Below are positions 19,231 to 27,729 of a DNA stretch of 64,000 nt, one piece after another. The DNA lies in assembly GCA_036703315.1 (NCBI GenBank), contig DATNPH010000223.1, forward strand, positions 16,362 to 80,361, read 5' to 3'. Each line of letters begins with the position of its first letter. Position 1 is the stretch's first letter. Source of the DNA: DATNPH01 sp036703315. GTDB taxonomy: Bacteria > Cyanobacteriota > Cyanobacteriia > Cyanobacteriales > Coleofasciculaceae. The position numbers were made by a program, and so were the translations under genes. Below the pieces are notes generated by a model. The model worked only from the letters and a program-made list of their open reading frames with translations, did not search any database and was not told where the DNA came from.

Positions 19231-20900
19231 CATTGCTGAGCTTGTTGCTTCTAGCTCCTGCTCTTGAGAGGGGAAGCTTGATTCTCCTCACATCTGTCTT
19301 GAAAGAGTACCTGAGTAACAGTTCAAACCGTGGGAGGGGAGGGGAGTTGCAAATTGACCTGGTAACCGAGTTGCTTGATGCTACGGCAAAGGCGAGTAAG
19401 CAAATGCTCCTTACCCTTGTGGTTCAAGTAGTTAGCACCTAAGTCCTTATAGGGTTCTCGTTTGGTGAGGATGTAGTAAGCTGCCTTTAACAGACGATGG
19501 GCAACCGCAACAATCGCTTTGTTCCTCCCCCGCCGGGAGGCTAAGCGACGAAACACACTAGCCAGATAAGTACCCTTGCAGCGAACCGCCGCCTGAGCCG
19601 CTTGGACAAGTCCACTACGTAGCCACTGATTACCTGAACCGGTGCTGCCAGAGAGCCGTTTACCCGCACTCTCATAGTTGCCAGGACAAAGTCTGGCCCA
19701 CTTGGCTAAATGACCAGCCGTGGGAAAGCGGCTCATATCCAAGCCAATTTCGGCTAAGAGCAATTCGGCAGTACGGCGTGCCACGCCGGGAATGCTATCC
19801 AACAGCTTAACCGCCTCCTCCCAAGAAAGCGGGTTGAGAGGAGATGAGGTGTCAGGGGTTGAGGAACGTTGCGGTGGGCTGGGTGGCGATGGTGTTAGTG
19901 GAGGACATAGGGGAGTTTGAGTGCTTAGGTGTTGAGTAATCCTGCTATCAAACCCAGCAATTTGGGCTTCGAGAAAGTCAAGATGACTCAAATGAGAAGC
20001 AATCAAAAAACGATGGTGTTCTCGCACTCGTCCGCTTAAGGCTTGCTCCAACTGTTGACGTTTGTGTTGCAAGCTTCCCACGGCTAAATCTGCCAAAGCT
20101 TTGCTATCTTCAGTACCACTGACTAGCGCAGCTAGCATCTTTCTAGCTGAGACGCCATTGATGTCGCTGACCACACTGGCAAGTTTGAGGTTAGCCCATT
20201 CGAGAACTTTTTGTAGGCGATTGACTACTGTGACTTTTTCTGTGACCAAGTTGGTACGGCTACGGGTTAAGTCTCTTAAATCTCGTTGAGGTAAAGGCGG
20301 AATGAAACTGCCACGTAGTAAGCCGTGACGTAGCAGTTGGGCAATCCATTCCGCATCTTTGACATCGGTTTTGCGACCCGGCACATTTTTAATGTGCTGA
20401 GCATTGACTACCAAGACCTCAAAGCTGGCTTCGAGCAGATTGTACACAGGTTTCCAGTATTCCCCTGTACTTTCCATCGCCACTTGAGTCACGCCTTTGC
20501 TACTCAACCAGTCACTGAGTTGGAGTAACTCCTGACTCATGGTGCTGAAAGTTCGGGTTTGTTGTTCGAGTTTTCCAGTAGTTCCCATGGTCAGACAACA
20601 GGCAACCACTGTCTTTTTGTGTACGTCTAGCCCCGCACAATTGGGATTCGTGACTTCCATGTTCTACTCCCCCGATTCGACTCACATCTGGTTGGATACC
20701 CTGAATTTTCTAGATTCTGTCTTACGTGCTTCCCACTAACTACGGTGGGTTCCACATTTAGCTGTGCCAACGGGCATCCAGGTCAGTCTTGCACTCAAGC
20801 TCGGCAGCACTACTGATGTTCCGACCTCGTCTACCAGATGATTTAGGCGAAATCTATCATATTTTCATCCTTTGTTGTGAGCGCTTTTCTCATCGGGAGT
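19231..20900 (-). mobile_element. IS110-family insertion element (ends approximate)
   Basis: The element comprises the intact transposase gene plus flanking non-coding DNA. Its left limit is after the ycf51 hairpin and its right limit is within about 240 bases upstream of the transposase start. No terminal repeats or target duplication are expected for this family, so the stated limits are estimates. Confidence 0.6.
19323..20660 (-). CDS. IS110 family transposase (DEDD)
   Basis: The 445-residue protein has the RuvC-like N-terminal domain of IS110 recombinases: GLDVHKK (D12), MESTGEYW (E63) and GRKTDVKDAEW (D99, D102). The C-terminal Tnp20 domain contains PGVARRTAELLLAEIGLD and the serine-rich RLSGSTGSGNQWLR, which holds the likely catalytic serine. 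A proline/serine-rich stretch at about 245-275 interrupts the middle. No frameshift or stop was seen, so the element may be active. IS110 elements lack conventional inverted repeats, and their exact ends cannot be placed here. Confidence 0.93.
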   Translation of the reverse strand: MEVTNPNCAGLDVHKKTVVACCLTMGTTGKLEQQTRTFSTMSQELLQLSDWLSSKGVTQVAMESTGEYWKPVYNLLEASFEVLVVNAQHIKNVPGRKTDVKDAEWIAQLLRHGLLRGSFIPPLPQRDLRDLTRSRTNLVTEKVTVVNRLQKVLEWANLKLASVVSDINGVSARKMLAALVSGTEDSKALADLAVGSLQHKRQQLEQALSGRVREHHRFLIASHLSHLDFLEAQIAGFDSRITQHLSTQTPLCPPLTPSPPSPPQRSSTPDTSSPLNPLSWEEAVKLLDSIPGVARRTAELLLAEIGLDMSRFPTAGHLAKWARLCPGNYESAGKRLSGSTGSGNQWLRSGLVQAAQAAVRCKGTYLASVFRRLASRRGRNKAIVAVAHRLLKAAYYILTKREPYKDLGANYLNHKGKEHLLTRLCRSIKQLGYQVNLQLPSPPTV

Positions 20901-21024
20901 CTTGCACCAAGCCGTTTCACCCCGCCCCAACCCTCCCCTTAGCACTGAGAACCGCTATAAAAGCTAATGTTCCTGCTTGTCGGTAGATAAAGCGTTAAGC
21001 TAAGCTTCGGCAATGAAGGGCTGA
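20661..21024. other. Non-coding region upstream of IS110 transposase, possible bridge RNA
   Basis: No gene is seen. On the transposase-sense strand the sequence contains short stems, for example CCCAC/GTGGG at 20732-20736 and 20745-20749 with an 8-base loop. By family knowledge some IS110 elements encode a structured bridge RNA in the long non-coding end upstream of the transposase. Placing such an RNA here is inference. The right part (about 20900-21024) should carry the promoter and ribosome site (GAAGGG at 21015-21020) of the following gene. Confidence 0.35.
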
Positions 21025-21444
21025 TTGGCTTACAAAACAATGGGTCGATTTTGGGTACGTGTGCCCGACGAATTACACAAACAAATAGAAGAGCAGTGTG
21101 AAGACTTAGGTTGGAATAAGTCCAAGTTTATTATTGAAGCCGTTAAAAGCTACCTTGATAAACCCATAGAAGTATCTGACTCATCTGAGTCTATGTCTGT
21201 CCCATCCACCCCATCAATAGATAACGAGGAGGAGGAGGACGATGGCTTTAACGCAATGCTTTTAGAACTATCTGCACGTAGTCCAAGTAAGAAAAAGCCT
21301 ACACTTTCTCTAGACCGCTTCTTTGAACTGCATGACGGAAGAGGACGCCTCAGATGGAGTGGTTTAGTCGCATGGGTAGGACTCGCTTTGTTAGCTGGTC
21401 TAGTTGCTTACATATTGGCTAGCCTCCTCCCAAAACCCTTCTGA
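21025..21444 (+). CDS. Small ribbon-helix-helix protein with C-terminal membrane helix
   Basis: The 139-residue protein has an N-terminal segment, VRVPDELHKQIEEQC then LGWNKSKFIIEAVKSYL (about residues 10-45), with the strand-helix-helix pattern of RHH DNA-binding proteins. A linker rich in Ser and Glu (50-80) follows, then a basic region and a strong membrane helix (WSGLVAWVGLALLAG onward, about 112-134) near the C-terminus. The start is taken as TTG at 21025 with GAAGGG 4 bases upstream; an ATG at 21040 is the alternative. I do not recognise a named family. It could be a tail-anchored regulator or the RHH fold may serve protein contacts. Confidence 0.65.
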   Translation: MAYKTMGRFWVRVPDELHKQIEEQCEDLGWNKSKFIIEAVKSYLDKPIEVSDSSESMSVPSTPSIDNEEEEDDGFNAMLLELSARSPSKKKPTLSLDRFFELHDGRGRLRWSGLVAWVGLALLAGLVAYILASLLPKPF

Positions 21445-21744
21445 TTTTTATCACTTTAGCTATTAATGATGGAAACCCCCTAGCATCACTAGAGGGTTCC
21501 ACCGAGTTACTTGATCCAGCATTTAACTATGACCACGGCGCTAAAAATAATGAGCAGTTGCAGTACACCTAGGTCTGGAGCGCTAACAGGAGCATGTTTC
21601 CCCGCAGATTCAATCACCAGTCTGTGAGTACTTGCAGCACTATCTTTAGTGTCAGTATCTCTAGAGTCAACGACGAGTGCCGTCGCTGCCATCGTAGCCA
21701 AAGATTATAACTGTCCTATTATTCAGATGCCAATGAAATCCTGA
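21445..21744. other. Intergenic region with imperfect hairpin
   Basis: An imperfect stem at about 21470-21499 (CCCCCTAG, loop CATCA, CTAGAGGG) may end the preceding transcript. A 64-codon minus-strand frame (21507-21701, TTG start) ends in a hydrophobic segment but has no ribosome site or family resemblance, so it is not called as a gene. Confidence 0.4.
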
Positions 21745-22917
21745 TTAATACTGAGGCACCGATGGGTCGATTTCCTTACTCCAGGCAGTAATTCCACCTT
21801 TTACGTTGATGCCTTCAATTCCGGCATCTTTGAGAATTCCCAACGCTTTAGCTGATCGACCACCCATCTTACAATGCGCAATCAACCGATGACCGTTGAG
21901 CAGTTCCTTAACTTGTTCAACACCAAGCCCCTGTTCAATGTCTGGTAATGGCACGAGAACAGCTCCAGGAATCTTGGCAATCTCATACTCATTGGGATTG
22001 CGAACATCCAGCAAGAGGAAATCATCCGCACCACTATCCAGGAGTTGCTTGAGTTCCTGCACGGTCATCTCTTGGATTGCCATCTGCTGTTTAGCCTCCT
22101 CTGCTTTCGCTTGCGTGACGCCACAGAAGAATTCATAATCAATCAACTTCTCAATTACTGGGCGTACTGGATTAGGTCGAAGTTTCAGTTCGCGGAACTT
22201 CATATTGAGGGCATCATACAGCAATAAACGCCCACTCAAGGTTGTGCCTTTACCCAGAATAATTTTGACGGTTTCCGTTGCCTGGATAACGCCAATAATT
22301 CCTGGCAAAATGCCCAAAACACCTCCCTCTGCGCAGGAGGGCACCATTCCTGGTGGTGGGGGTTCCGGGTAGAGGTCACGATAGTTAGGACCGCCTTCAT
22401 AATTAAAGACTGTTGCCTGACCTTCAAATCGGAAGATGGAACCGTAAACGTTGGGCTTGTCGAGTAGCACGCAAGCGTCGTTGACTAAGTAGCGGGTGGG
22501 GAAGTTGTCAGTGCCATCCACTACGATGTCGTAAGGCTTTAAAATATCCAGAGCATTCTCGGAAGTCAGGCGTGTTTCATAGAGGTCAACCTGGCAATTG
22601 GGGTTGATTTCGAGAATCCGGTCTTTAGCAGACTGAATTTTCGGTTTGCCTACCCAGGAAGTACCATGAATCACCTGACGTTGGAGGTTAGAGCTATCGA
22701 CGATATCAAAATCAATAATGCCGATACGCCCAACTCCCGCAGCTGCGAGGTAAAGTAACAGAGGTGAACCAAGTCCACCAGTTCCGATGCACAGTACACT
22801 AGCAGCTTTGAGGCGTTTTTGCCCTTCCAGTCCAACTTCTGGCAGGATTAAGTGCCGAGAGTATCGTTCGTATTCTTCGTTTGTCAGCTGGATTTCATCC
22901 AGATTGGGATTGAGCAT
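21745..22917 (-). CDS. moeB: MoeB/MoeZ-type E1-like adenylyltransferase with rhodanese domain
   Basis: The 390-residue protein joins a ThiF/MoeB adenylation domain (about 10-265; GTGGLGS at 45-51, DFDIVDSSNLQRQ, and the PSCAEGGVLG cysteine) to a C-terminal rhodanese domain (about 285-385; active-site loop AHCKMGGRS). Such enzymes adenylate the C-terminal glycine of a ubiquitin-like sulfur carrier (MoaD, ThiS or CysO type) and pass sulfur to it. The PEPPPPGMVPSCAEGG region lacks the paired CxxC zinc motifs of E. coli MoeB and resembles mycobacterial MoeZ. The adjacent JAMM protease gene (85 bases upstream on the same strand) fits a sulfur-carrier pathway. Confidence 0.9.
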   Translation of the reverse strand: MLNPNLDEIQLTNEEYERYSRHLILPEVGLEGQKRLKAASVLCIGTGGLGSPLLLYLAAAGVGRIGIIDFDIVDSSNLQRQVIHGTSWVGKPKIQSAKDRILEINPNCQVDLYETRLTSENALDILKPYDIVVDGTDNFPTRYLVNDACVLLDKPNVYGSIFRFEGQATVFNYEGGPNYRDLYPEPPPPGMVPSCAEGGVLGILPGIIGVIQATETVKIILGKGTTLSGRLLLYDALNMKFRELKLRPNPVRPVIEKLIDYEFFCGVTQAKAEEAKQQMAIQEMTVQELKQLLDSGADDFLLLDVRNPNEYEIAKIPGAVLVPLPDIEQGLGVEQVKELLNGHRLIAHCKMGGRSAKALGILKDAGIEGINVKGGITAWSKEIDPSVPQY

Positions 22918-23001
22918 TTCAGTCGAGGTAGTGCAGACAAGACTCCTATCCTATCTAAATGCTTCTTGTCTGTGTAATTTTGGGATTCTTAATATAAGTT
23001 T

Positions 23002-23484
23002 TCAATTCGGCTGAGGAGTGACGGTGAGAGTTTCCTCGGGTTGGAACTGATGGTCATCATCAAGGCTCCAGCTTTTGAGGTCACAAGCTTTCCTTTGTAG
23101 AACGGAAACAATAATATACGAGTATTGTTGCCAAGCGATCGCGCGATCAAATTCCGAAGGAACGGCTGGATGATCAGGGTGAGAGTGATAGATCCCGATG
23201 ATATCGAGGTTGCGATCGCGTGCGTCTTTTTGTGCCTTGAGCATCACTATCGGTGCAATGCTGAAACGGTTGGCTTTACTAGATGAGCGTTGAACTGAAC
23301 TATCAATGCATTGGAAGGCATCAGCGGCATCATCGTTCCAACTGTTCTGTGTTGGCAAAACCTCAATTAGAATTTTCACCTCACCACGTCGCTGACCTAA
23401 TAGTAAGCCGCAACACTCTTCAGGATAGGTGTTTTCTGCATGGGTTTGGATGGCTTGGAGATGATGAGAATGGAGTTTTAGCAA
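23002..23484 (-). CDS. Mov34/MPN/PAD-1 (JAMM) metalloprotease, M67 family
   Basis: The protein carries a complete JAMM motif: an upstream glutamate in YPEECCGLLLG and HSHPDHPAVPSEFD, which satisfies HxH-x10-D for zinc. Family members such as mycobacterial Mec remove amino acids from ubiquitin-like sulfur carriers. The open frame extends to 23586, overlapping the serpin gene by 71 bases. I place the start at TTG 23484, where the N-terminus (MLKLHSHHLQAIQTH) aligns with the usual family start, giving 160 residues. No good ribosome site precedes it, so translation may be coupled to the serpin gene. The moeB-like gene follows. Confidence 0.82.
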   Translation of the reverse strand: MLKLHSHHLQAIQTHAENTYPEECCGLLLGQRRGEVKILIEVLPTQNSWNDDAADAFQCIDSSVQRSSSKANRFSIAPIVMLKAQKDARDRNLDIIGIYHSHPDHPAVPSEFDRAIAWQQYSYIIVSVLQRKACDLKSWSLDDDHQFQPEETLTVTPQPN

Positions 23485-23515
23485 AATTCGCGAGAATCCA
23501 AGTAGTACTTTACTT

Positions 23516-24781
23516 CTAGTTTTCCTTGGGTTCGACAATCGAGCCCACAAATAGAATTGTTTCTGTCTGATTGTCACGAATGGCAAAAAAGAAGGGATGA
23601 TCCATTGTCATCTCGATCGGGCCGGATCTTACCCCACCGCCCTGAGTTACAGCGGCAGCTTCAGTGCCTTCTTCATTAACTTCCACAAAAGTTTTGTGTT
23701 TCACCTTACTAAGCCAAAGAGATGAGGCAGTCATTGCTGAGAAATCAGCCTCTTTGCCGAAAGCTATCTCCATCCCCAGAGATTTTAAAGCCTCTTTCAG
23801 CTCGACTGTATATTCTACTTTGAAGCGCGGTAGAGTAACATTAATTCCCCCCTCATAAGGGGAGAACTGATCCATCCATTTGTGCCAGTTCTCGGCATTC
23901 AAACTCGCGTAAAATGTTTTGAGGCTGACTCCTGGGTTAGGAAGAAAGATGTACATGCTCAATCTCCCCTTTCCATAGGGCAAGCTGATTGCCCGAAACA
24001 GTTCATTCTCGTAGTACGGAAAATAGCCCAACTTCTGCTGACGCATCATCGGGTGCAGCTTTTGTGTTCCGTTAAGTAAGTTGAAGGGACGGCTTTGGGT
24101 TGCCTCTTTAGCAAATGGCTCTGTCCAGTTTCCTTTGAAGTAGATGGCATTGAGCAGGACAAAAACAGTATTGGGTTCAATCTCATCAACAATTTTTTCT
24201 ATCTTTCCCTGAGTACTTTGCCTTACCCAACTGTTGATCATTGATGAAGCCGTAGAATGACCAAAGTTGAGTTTTTTGACATCGGCTTGATAGACATTCT
24301 GGATTATTTGCATAAATTCTGGCTTGAAGGGTTCACCTTCCCTAGCCCAGAGGGAATTTGCAATAGAGAGCTGAACTTTGGGATCGGGATTGTTTAGGCT
24401 GGTTTTCAAGACAGAGTTAGCTTGATTGATTTCCTGAGGACTCATCCCTTGTAGTTCTAAAGTTTGGGCGATCGCTTGCTGAGTTTTGCCATTTGCTCCG
24501 CCATAGATCATATCGAGGGCGATCGCCACGCTAGCCGGAGAGATAAAAATATTCTCGTTGGATTGTTGCTTGAGGATTTCCGAGAACAGCTTGAAGCTCA
24601 ATCTGGTATTAGCAGCAACCAGCTTGGTATTTACAACCGGATCAGAAGCCTGTTTGCTGGGAGGAGGCTCTGCCTTAGGAGCAGCTACACTAGCGGGTTG
24701 CTTTGCACTAAAAACTCCAGCCAAGCCCAAGACAGTCAGGTAGATGGAGGCTGCTAGAATGACCCTATTGTTTATTTTCAT
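23516..24781 (-). CDS. Serpin family protease inhibitor, exported
   Basis: The 421-residue protein begins with a hydrophobic export or anchor segment (about 6-26), then a Pro/Ala-rich spacer and a full serpin domain (about 55-418). Serpin marks include NIFISPASVAIALDMIYGGA, NAIYFKGNWTEPF, the hinge EVNEEGTEAAAVT and the C-terminal DHPFFFAIRD. The small residues in the hinge indicate an inhibitory rather than non-inhibitory serpin. By counting from the hinge, the scissile bond falls near the VRSGP segment, so Arg or Ser would be P1 and a trypsin-like target is possible. Target and cell location (periplasm or outer face) are inferred. Confidence 0.93.
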   Translation of the reverse strand: MKINNRVILAASIYLTVLGLAGVFSAKQPASVAAPKAEPPPSKQASDPVVNTKLVAANTRLSFKLFSEILKQQSNENIFISPASVAIALDMIYGGANGKTQQAIAQTLELQGMSPQEINQANSVLKTSLNNPDPKVQLSIANSLWAREGEPFKPEFMQIIQNVYQADVKKLNFGHSTASSMINSWVRQSTQGKIEKIVDEIEPNTVFVLLNAIYFKGNWTEPFAKEATQSRPFNLLNGTQKLHPMMRQQKLGYFPYYENELFRAISLPYGKGRLSMYIFLPNPGVSLKTFYASLNAENWHKWMDQFSPYEGGINVTLPRFKVEYTVELKEALKSLGMEIAFGKEADFSAMTASSLWLSKVKHKTFVEVNEEGTEAAAVTQGGGVRSGPIEMTMDHPFFFAIRDNQTETILFVGSIVEPKEN

Positions 24782-24884
24782 GATGAACCCGTAACCAGTG
24801 CCTTATCAGGTCGCTAGTATAGCCTAGCTTTTTTGTAATCTGTCTAGACTTCACTAAGCGAGCGCACTTGGTATAAGTAGGGAA

Positions 24885-26096
24885 TCACTCTGAACTGGAG
24901 ACGAGAGCTTCGGCTGAATAACGAATATTGGCTTGTTTGAGGCGGGACAGTGCTTCTTGTAAGCGATCGCACTCGGCAATCAAACTTATCCGCACATACC
25001 CCTCTCCGGCGACACCAAAGGCATTTCCTGGTGTCACCACAACACCCGTTTTCTGCAAGACATTGAGGGCAAAGTCAGTTGAACCCATTCCCACCGGGCA
25101 AGGTACCCAGAGATACATGGTCGCTTTAGACTTAGGAATGTTCCAACCCAGTTGACCTAACCCTTCAATCAGAAAATCACGACGGCGGCGGTAACGTGCT
25201 TGAACTTCATGTACATAGACATCAGGTAGCTGCAAGGCGGTTTCAGCCGCGGTTTGCAAAGCGGCAAAGATGCCATAGTCCAGATTGGTTTTTAGTGTGC
25301 GCAACCCTTGAATAATATGGCGATTACCGACAACGAAGCCAACCCGCCAGCCTGCCATGTTGTAAGTTTTCGATAAGGTGTGAAACTCGACGCCTATTTC
25401 CTTAGCGCCAGGAATTTCTAGCAAACTCGTAGGCTGATAGCCATCAAACGCGAGTTCGGCATAACACAAGTCATGGACGAGTAAAATCTCGTACTTTTTC
25501 GCAAAAGCAACGATGTCTTTGAAAAATTCGCGGGGAGCCGTGGCGGTTGTGGGATTACTCGGATAGTTAAAGTAGAGAATTTTTGCGCGCTGGGCAACGT
25601 CGTCGGGAATCGCCCCTAAATCAATCACCCAGTCATTTTCAGGCTTTAGAATCAGGGGGTGGACGGTAGCACCAGCAATTAACGGACCCCGAAAATGAGC
25701 GGGATAGGCAGGAGTAGGTACTAAAACCACGTCACCTGGATTGATGTAGGCTAGGGCAAGGTGTGTTAGTCCTTCCTTAGAACCTAACAGGGGCAAAGCT
25801 TCGCTATCCGGGTCAAGCTCAACATCATAGCGGCGCTGATACCAACTGGCGATCGCACGGCGAAAACTAGCCGTCCCTTCAAATGGTGGATAGCCGTGGT
25901 TGAGGGGATTTTTCAGGGCAGCGATCGCCGCTTCGATCACTGGTTCAGGCGCTGAACCATCGGGATTTCCCATCCCTAAGTCAATTAAATCCAGCCCCTG
26001 TTCGCGGGCACCTGCCTTCAGTTCATCCAAACGAGCGAACACATAGGGCGGCAGTGCACTCAGACGATCTGCTGGGGTGATCCAACTTAAATTCAT
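24885..26096 (-). CDS. PLP-dependent class I/II aminotransferase (AspC-like)
   Basis: The 403-residue protein has the fold-type I signature: NYPSNPTT for substrate and PLP binding, VHDLCYAELAFDGY, and the Schiff-base lysine in HTLSKTYNMAGWRVGF. Cyanobacterial homologues are labelled aspartate, alanine or LL-diaminopimelate aminotransferase; it is not the roughly 411-residue DapL type. It lies 96 bases downstream of an iron-type dehydrogenase gene on the same strand. The substrate is not decided by sequence. Confidence 0.88.
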   Translation of the reverse strand: MNLSWITPADRLSALPPYVFARLDELKAGAREQGLDLIDLGMGNPDGSAPEPVIEAAIAALKNPLNHGYPPFEGTASFRRAIASWYQRRYDVELDPDSEALPLLGSKEGLTHLALAYINPGDVVLVPTPAYPAHFRGPLIAGATVHPLILKPENDWVIDLGAIPDDVAQRAKILYFNYPSNPTTATAPREFFKDIVAFAKKYEILLVHDLCYAELAFDGYQPTSLLEIPGAKEIGVEFHTLSKTYNMAGWRVGFVVGNRHIIQGLRTLKTNLDYGIFAALQTAAETALQLPDVYVHEVQARYRRRRDFLIEGLGQLGWNIPKSKATMYLWVPCPVGMGSTDFALNVLQKTGVVVTPGNAFGVAGEGYVRISLIAECDRLQEALSRLKQANIRYSAEALVSSSE

Positions 26097-26192
26097 TAGA
26101 AGACCAGGCTCTCCTCAATAATCAAAACAATATCAAGATTCGGCACTCTACTGACAGGTGCTCCTCAATCTAACTGGGCAATTCCCAGTCGA

Positions 26193-27374
26193 TCAAGTCT
26201 GTTCCTTCGTAAGTGCCGTTGTTAGATTCAGCTGGCTGCGGCTTTTCTCAACTGGCGTTGTCGTAGACACCATTGCCGCCAGTAGCTGCTCAGGCACCAC
26301 CTCAAACGGTAGCCGATGAATATCAGAGCGAACATCACAGGCAATTTCAGCGGCTTGCCGTAATTGTGCCAAAGTAATGTTCCCTAAACCTAAATCATCG
26401 AGAGTTTGAGGTAAACCGATCGCGTCGTAAAACTTCAGTAGTTGTTGCCGTGCTGAGGCGGCTAGTTGGTTGCCCTGAAGCATTTCTTCTAAACGCAGTT
26501 GCACGAGAATACCATAGGCGACTTTCTCACCATGCAGGGCGTTGTGAGCTGCCGGAATGTGCGTTAAGCCATTGTGGACAGCATGAGCCGCGACGGTACG
26601 ACATTGGGCACCGCCTAAACCTCCAATCACACCAGCCAGTAAAACTGTGGCATCGACCACTTCCCGCCAAACTTCACTGCCTGGTTCTTTTAAGGCATCA
26701 GCTGATTTTTGAAAGAGAATATCTCGCAAAACTCTCGCCTCTTGTACTGCGGCAATAATTAAGGTTACAGGAGAACTGCCACTGCTGACAGAGGCTTCGT
26801 ACCATTTTGCTAAGGCATCACCAATTCCAGCTACTAGGGTACGCTGTGGCGCACTCTCAATTAGGTCGTAATCCAGTACTAGCAAGTCTGGGCAACGGTC
26901 AAGAGCAACATCATACAGAAAAGCTCCCTGGTCGGAATATATGTTAGATAGAGCCGTCCAAGCGGCGCAGGTAGCCGCAGAAGTCGGTACTGTGACAATA
27001 GGAAGTTTGCACTGGTAAGCGAGGAGTTTGGCTGTATCTAAGGCTTTACCGCCGCCGATGCCGATGATTAAGTCAGCTTGGTGCGAGGCGACAGCTTCTC
27101 GTAGCGAGGCTAGGGAGGCTTCACTGCAATCAGGACTATAGGAGGCAAAGCAAGAGTTCAGCTGCTGCTTTTCTAGGACAGAGTGCACTTGCGATCGCAT
27201 TGATGATACAGTGCGTGAAGCGGAGCTATCCCGAAAGGAATCGCCGCCCACAACCAAGGGACGTTGTCCCAAACGGGCGATCGCTTCTCCTGAGAGTTTC
27301 AGTGCCTGAGAGCCACGTAATACCTGACTCGGTGCAACACTTAGAGACAGCAGGGCGGTAGGGGCTTGGTTCAT
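26193..27374 (-). CDS. Iron-containing alcohol dehydrogenase family protein (GldA-like)
   Basis: The 393-residue protein has the Fe-ADH/glycerol dehydrogenase fold: nucleotide-binding IIGIGGGKALDTAK, TVPTSAATCAAWTALS, and metal-ligand segments GIGDALAKWYEA, AHAVHNGLTHIP and HNALHGEKVAYG. The reaction is probably an NAD(P)-dependent reduction or oxidation of an alcohol or polyol. The alternative is a sugar-phosphate or dehydroquinate-synthase-like role; nothing here identifies the substrate. It is probably co-transcribed with the aminotransferase downstream. Confidence 0.84.
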   Translation of the reverse strand: MNQAPTALLSLSVAPSQVLRGSQALKLSGEAIARLGQRPLVVGGDSFRDSSASRTVSSMRSQVHSVLEKQQLNSCFASYSPDCSEASLASLREAVASHQADLIIGIGGGKALDTAKLLAYQCKLPIVTVPTSAATCAAWTALSNIYSDQGAFLYDVALDRCPDLLVLDYDLIESAPQRTLVAGIGDALAKWYEASVSSGSSPVTLIIAAVQEARVLRDILFQKSADALKEPGSEVWREVVDATVLLAGVIGGLGGAQCRTVAAHAVHNGLTHIPAAHNALHGEKVAYGILVQLRLEEMLQGNQLAASARQQLLKFYDAIGLPQTLDDLGLGNITLAQLRQAAEIACDVRSDIHRLPFEVVPEQLLAAMVSTTTPVEKSRSQLNLTTALTKEQT

Positions 27375-27720
27375 CTTGCCTGTAGCATGAAAATTCGAGA
27401 GGACGAGTAAGGCATCTAATATCCTAACTGAGGAGTTGGAGTTCAGATTTTAGAAGCCTACTAACATACTACAAAACCGCGATCAGCTCAACCCATTTGT
27501 TGGGCGTTCAGTAATTCCCTGTTGCTGGTTGTAGTCCCCTTACCAAGAAGTCCTGAAAATCTCTGTTATACCAATTGGTCTTAAAAATGACACACATCCT
27601 CACGGTAATAGGTTGTAGATTCCTTCCTACCACCTATTACCTAACACCTAAAACCTAATCACCGATAAGTGTCAAACATTTAACCAAATGGTATTACTCC
27701 TACTGGCTACTCCTCACTCC
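27375..27720. other. Intergenic region after the RND gene, with hairpin
   Basis: It holds a 15-base inverted repeat with one mismatch, GGTAATAGGTTGTAG at 27604-27618 and CTACCACCTATTACC at 27627-27641, with an 8-base loop. It may act as a terminator about 80 bases beyond the RND stop, or be a dispersed repeat. The heptamer array at the RND stop is listed separately. No gene was found. Confidence 0.5.
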
Positions 27721-27729
27721 TCACTCCCC
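27709..27729. repeat. Heptanucleotide tandem repeat over the RND stop codon
   Basis: Three units ACTCCTC, ACTCCTC, ACTCCCC on the plus strand; the TGA stop of the RND gene (27721-27723) spans the junction of units two and three. It is a short tandemly repeated sequence of the kind common in filamentous cyanobacteria. Confidence 0.7.

Noticed and set aside
21507..21701. 64-codon minus-strand frame with a hydrophobic end
   Set aside because: TTG start, no ribosome site and no family resemblance.
23485..23586. Longer start for the JAMM protease
   Set aside because: The extra 34 residues overlap the serpin gene by 71 bases and do not align with the family.
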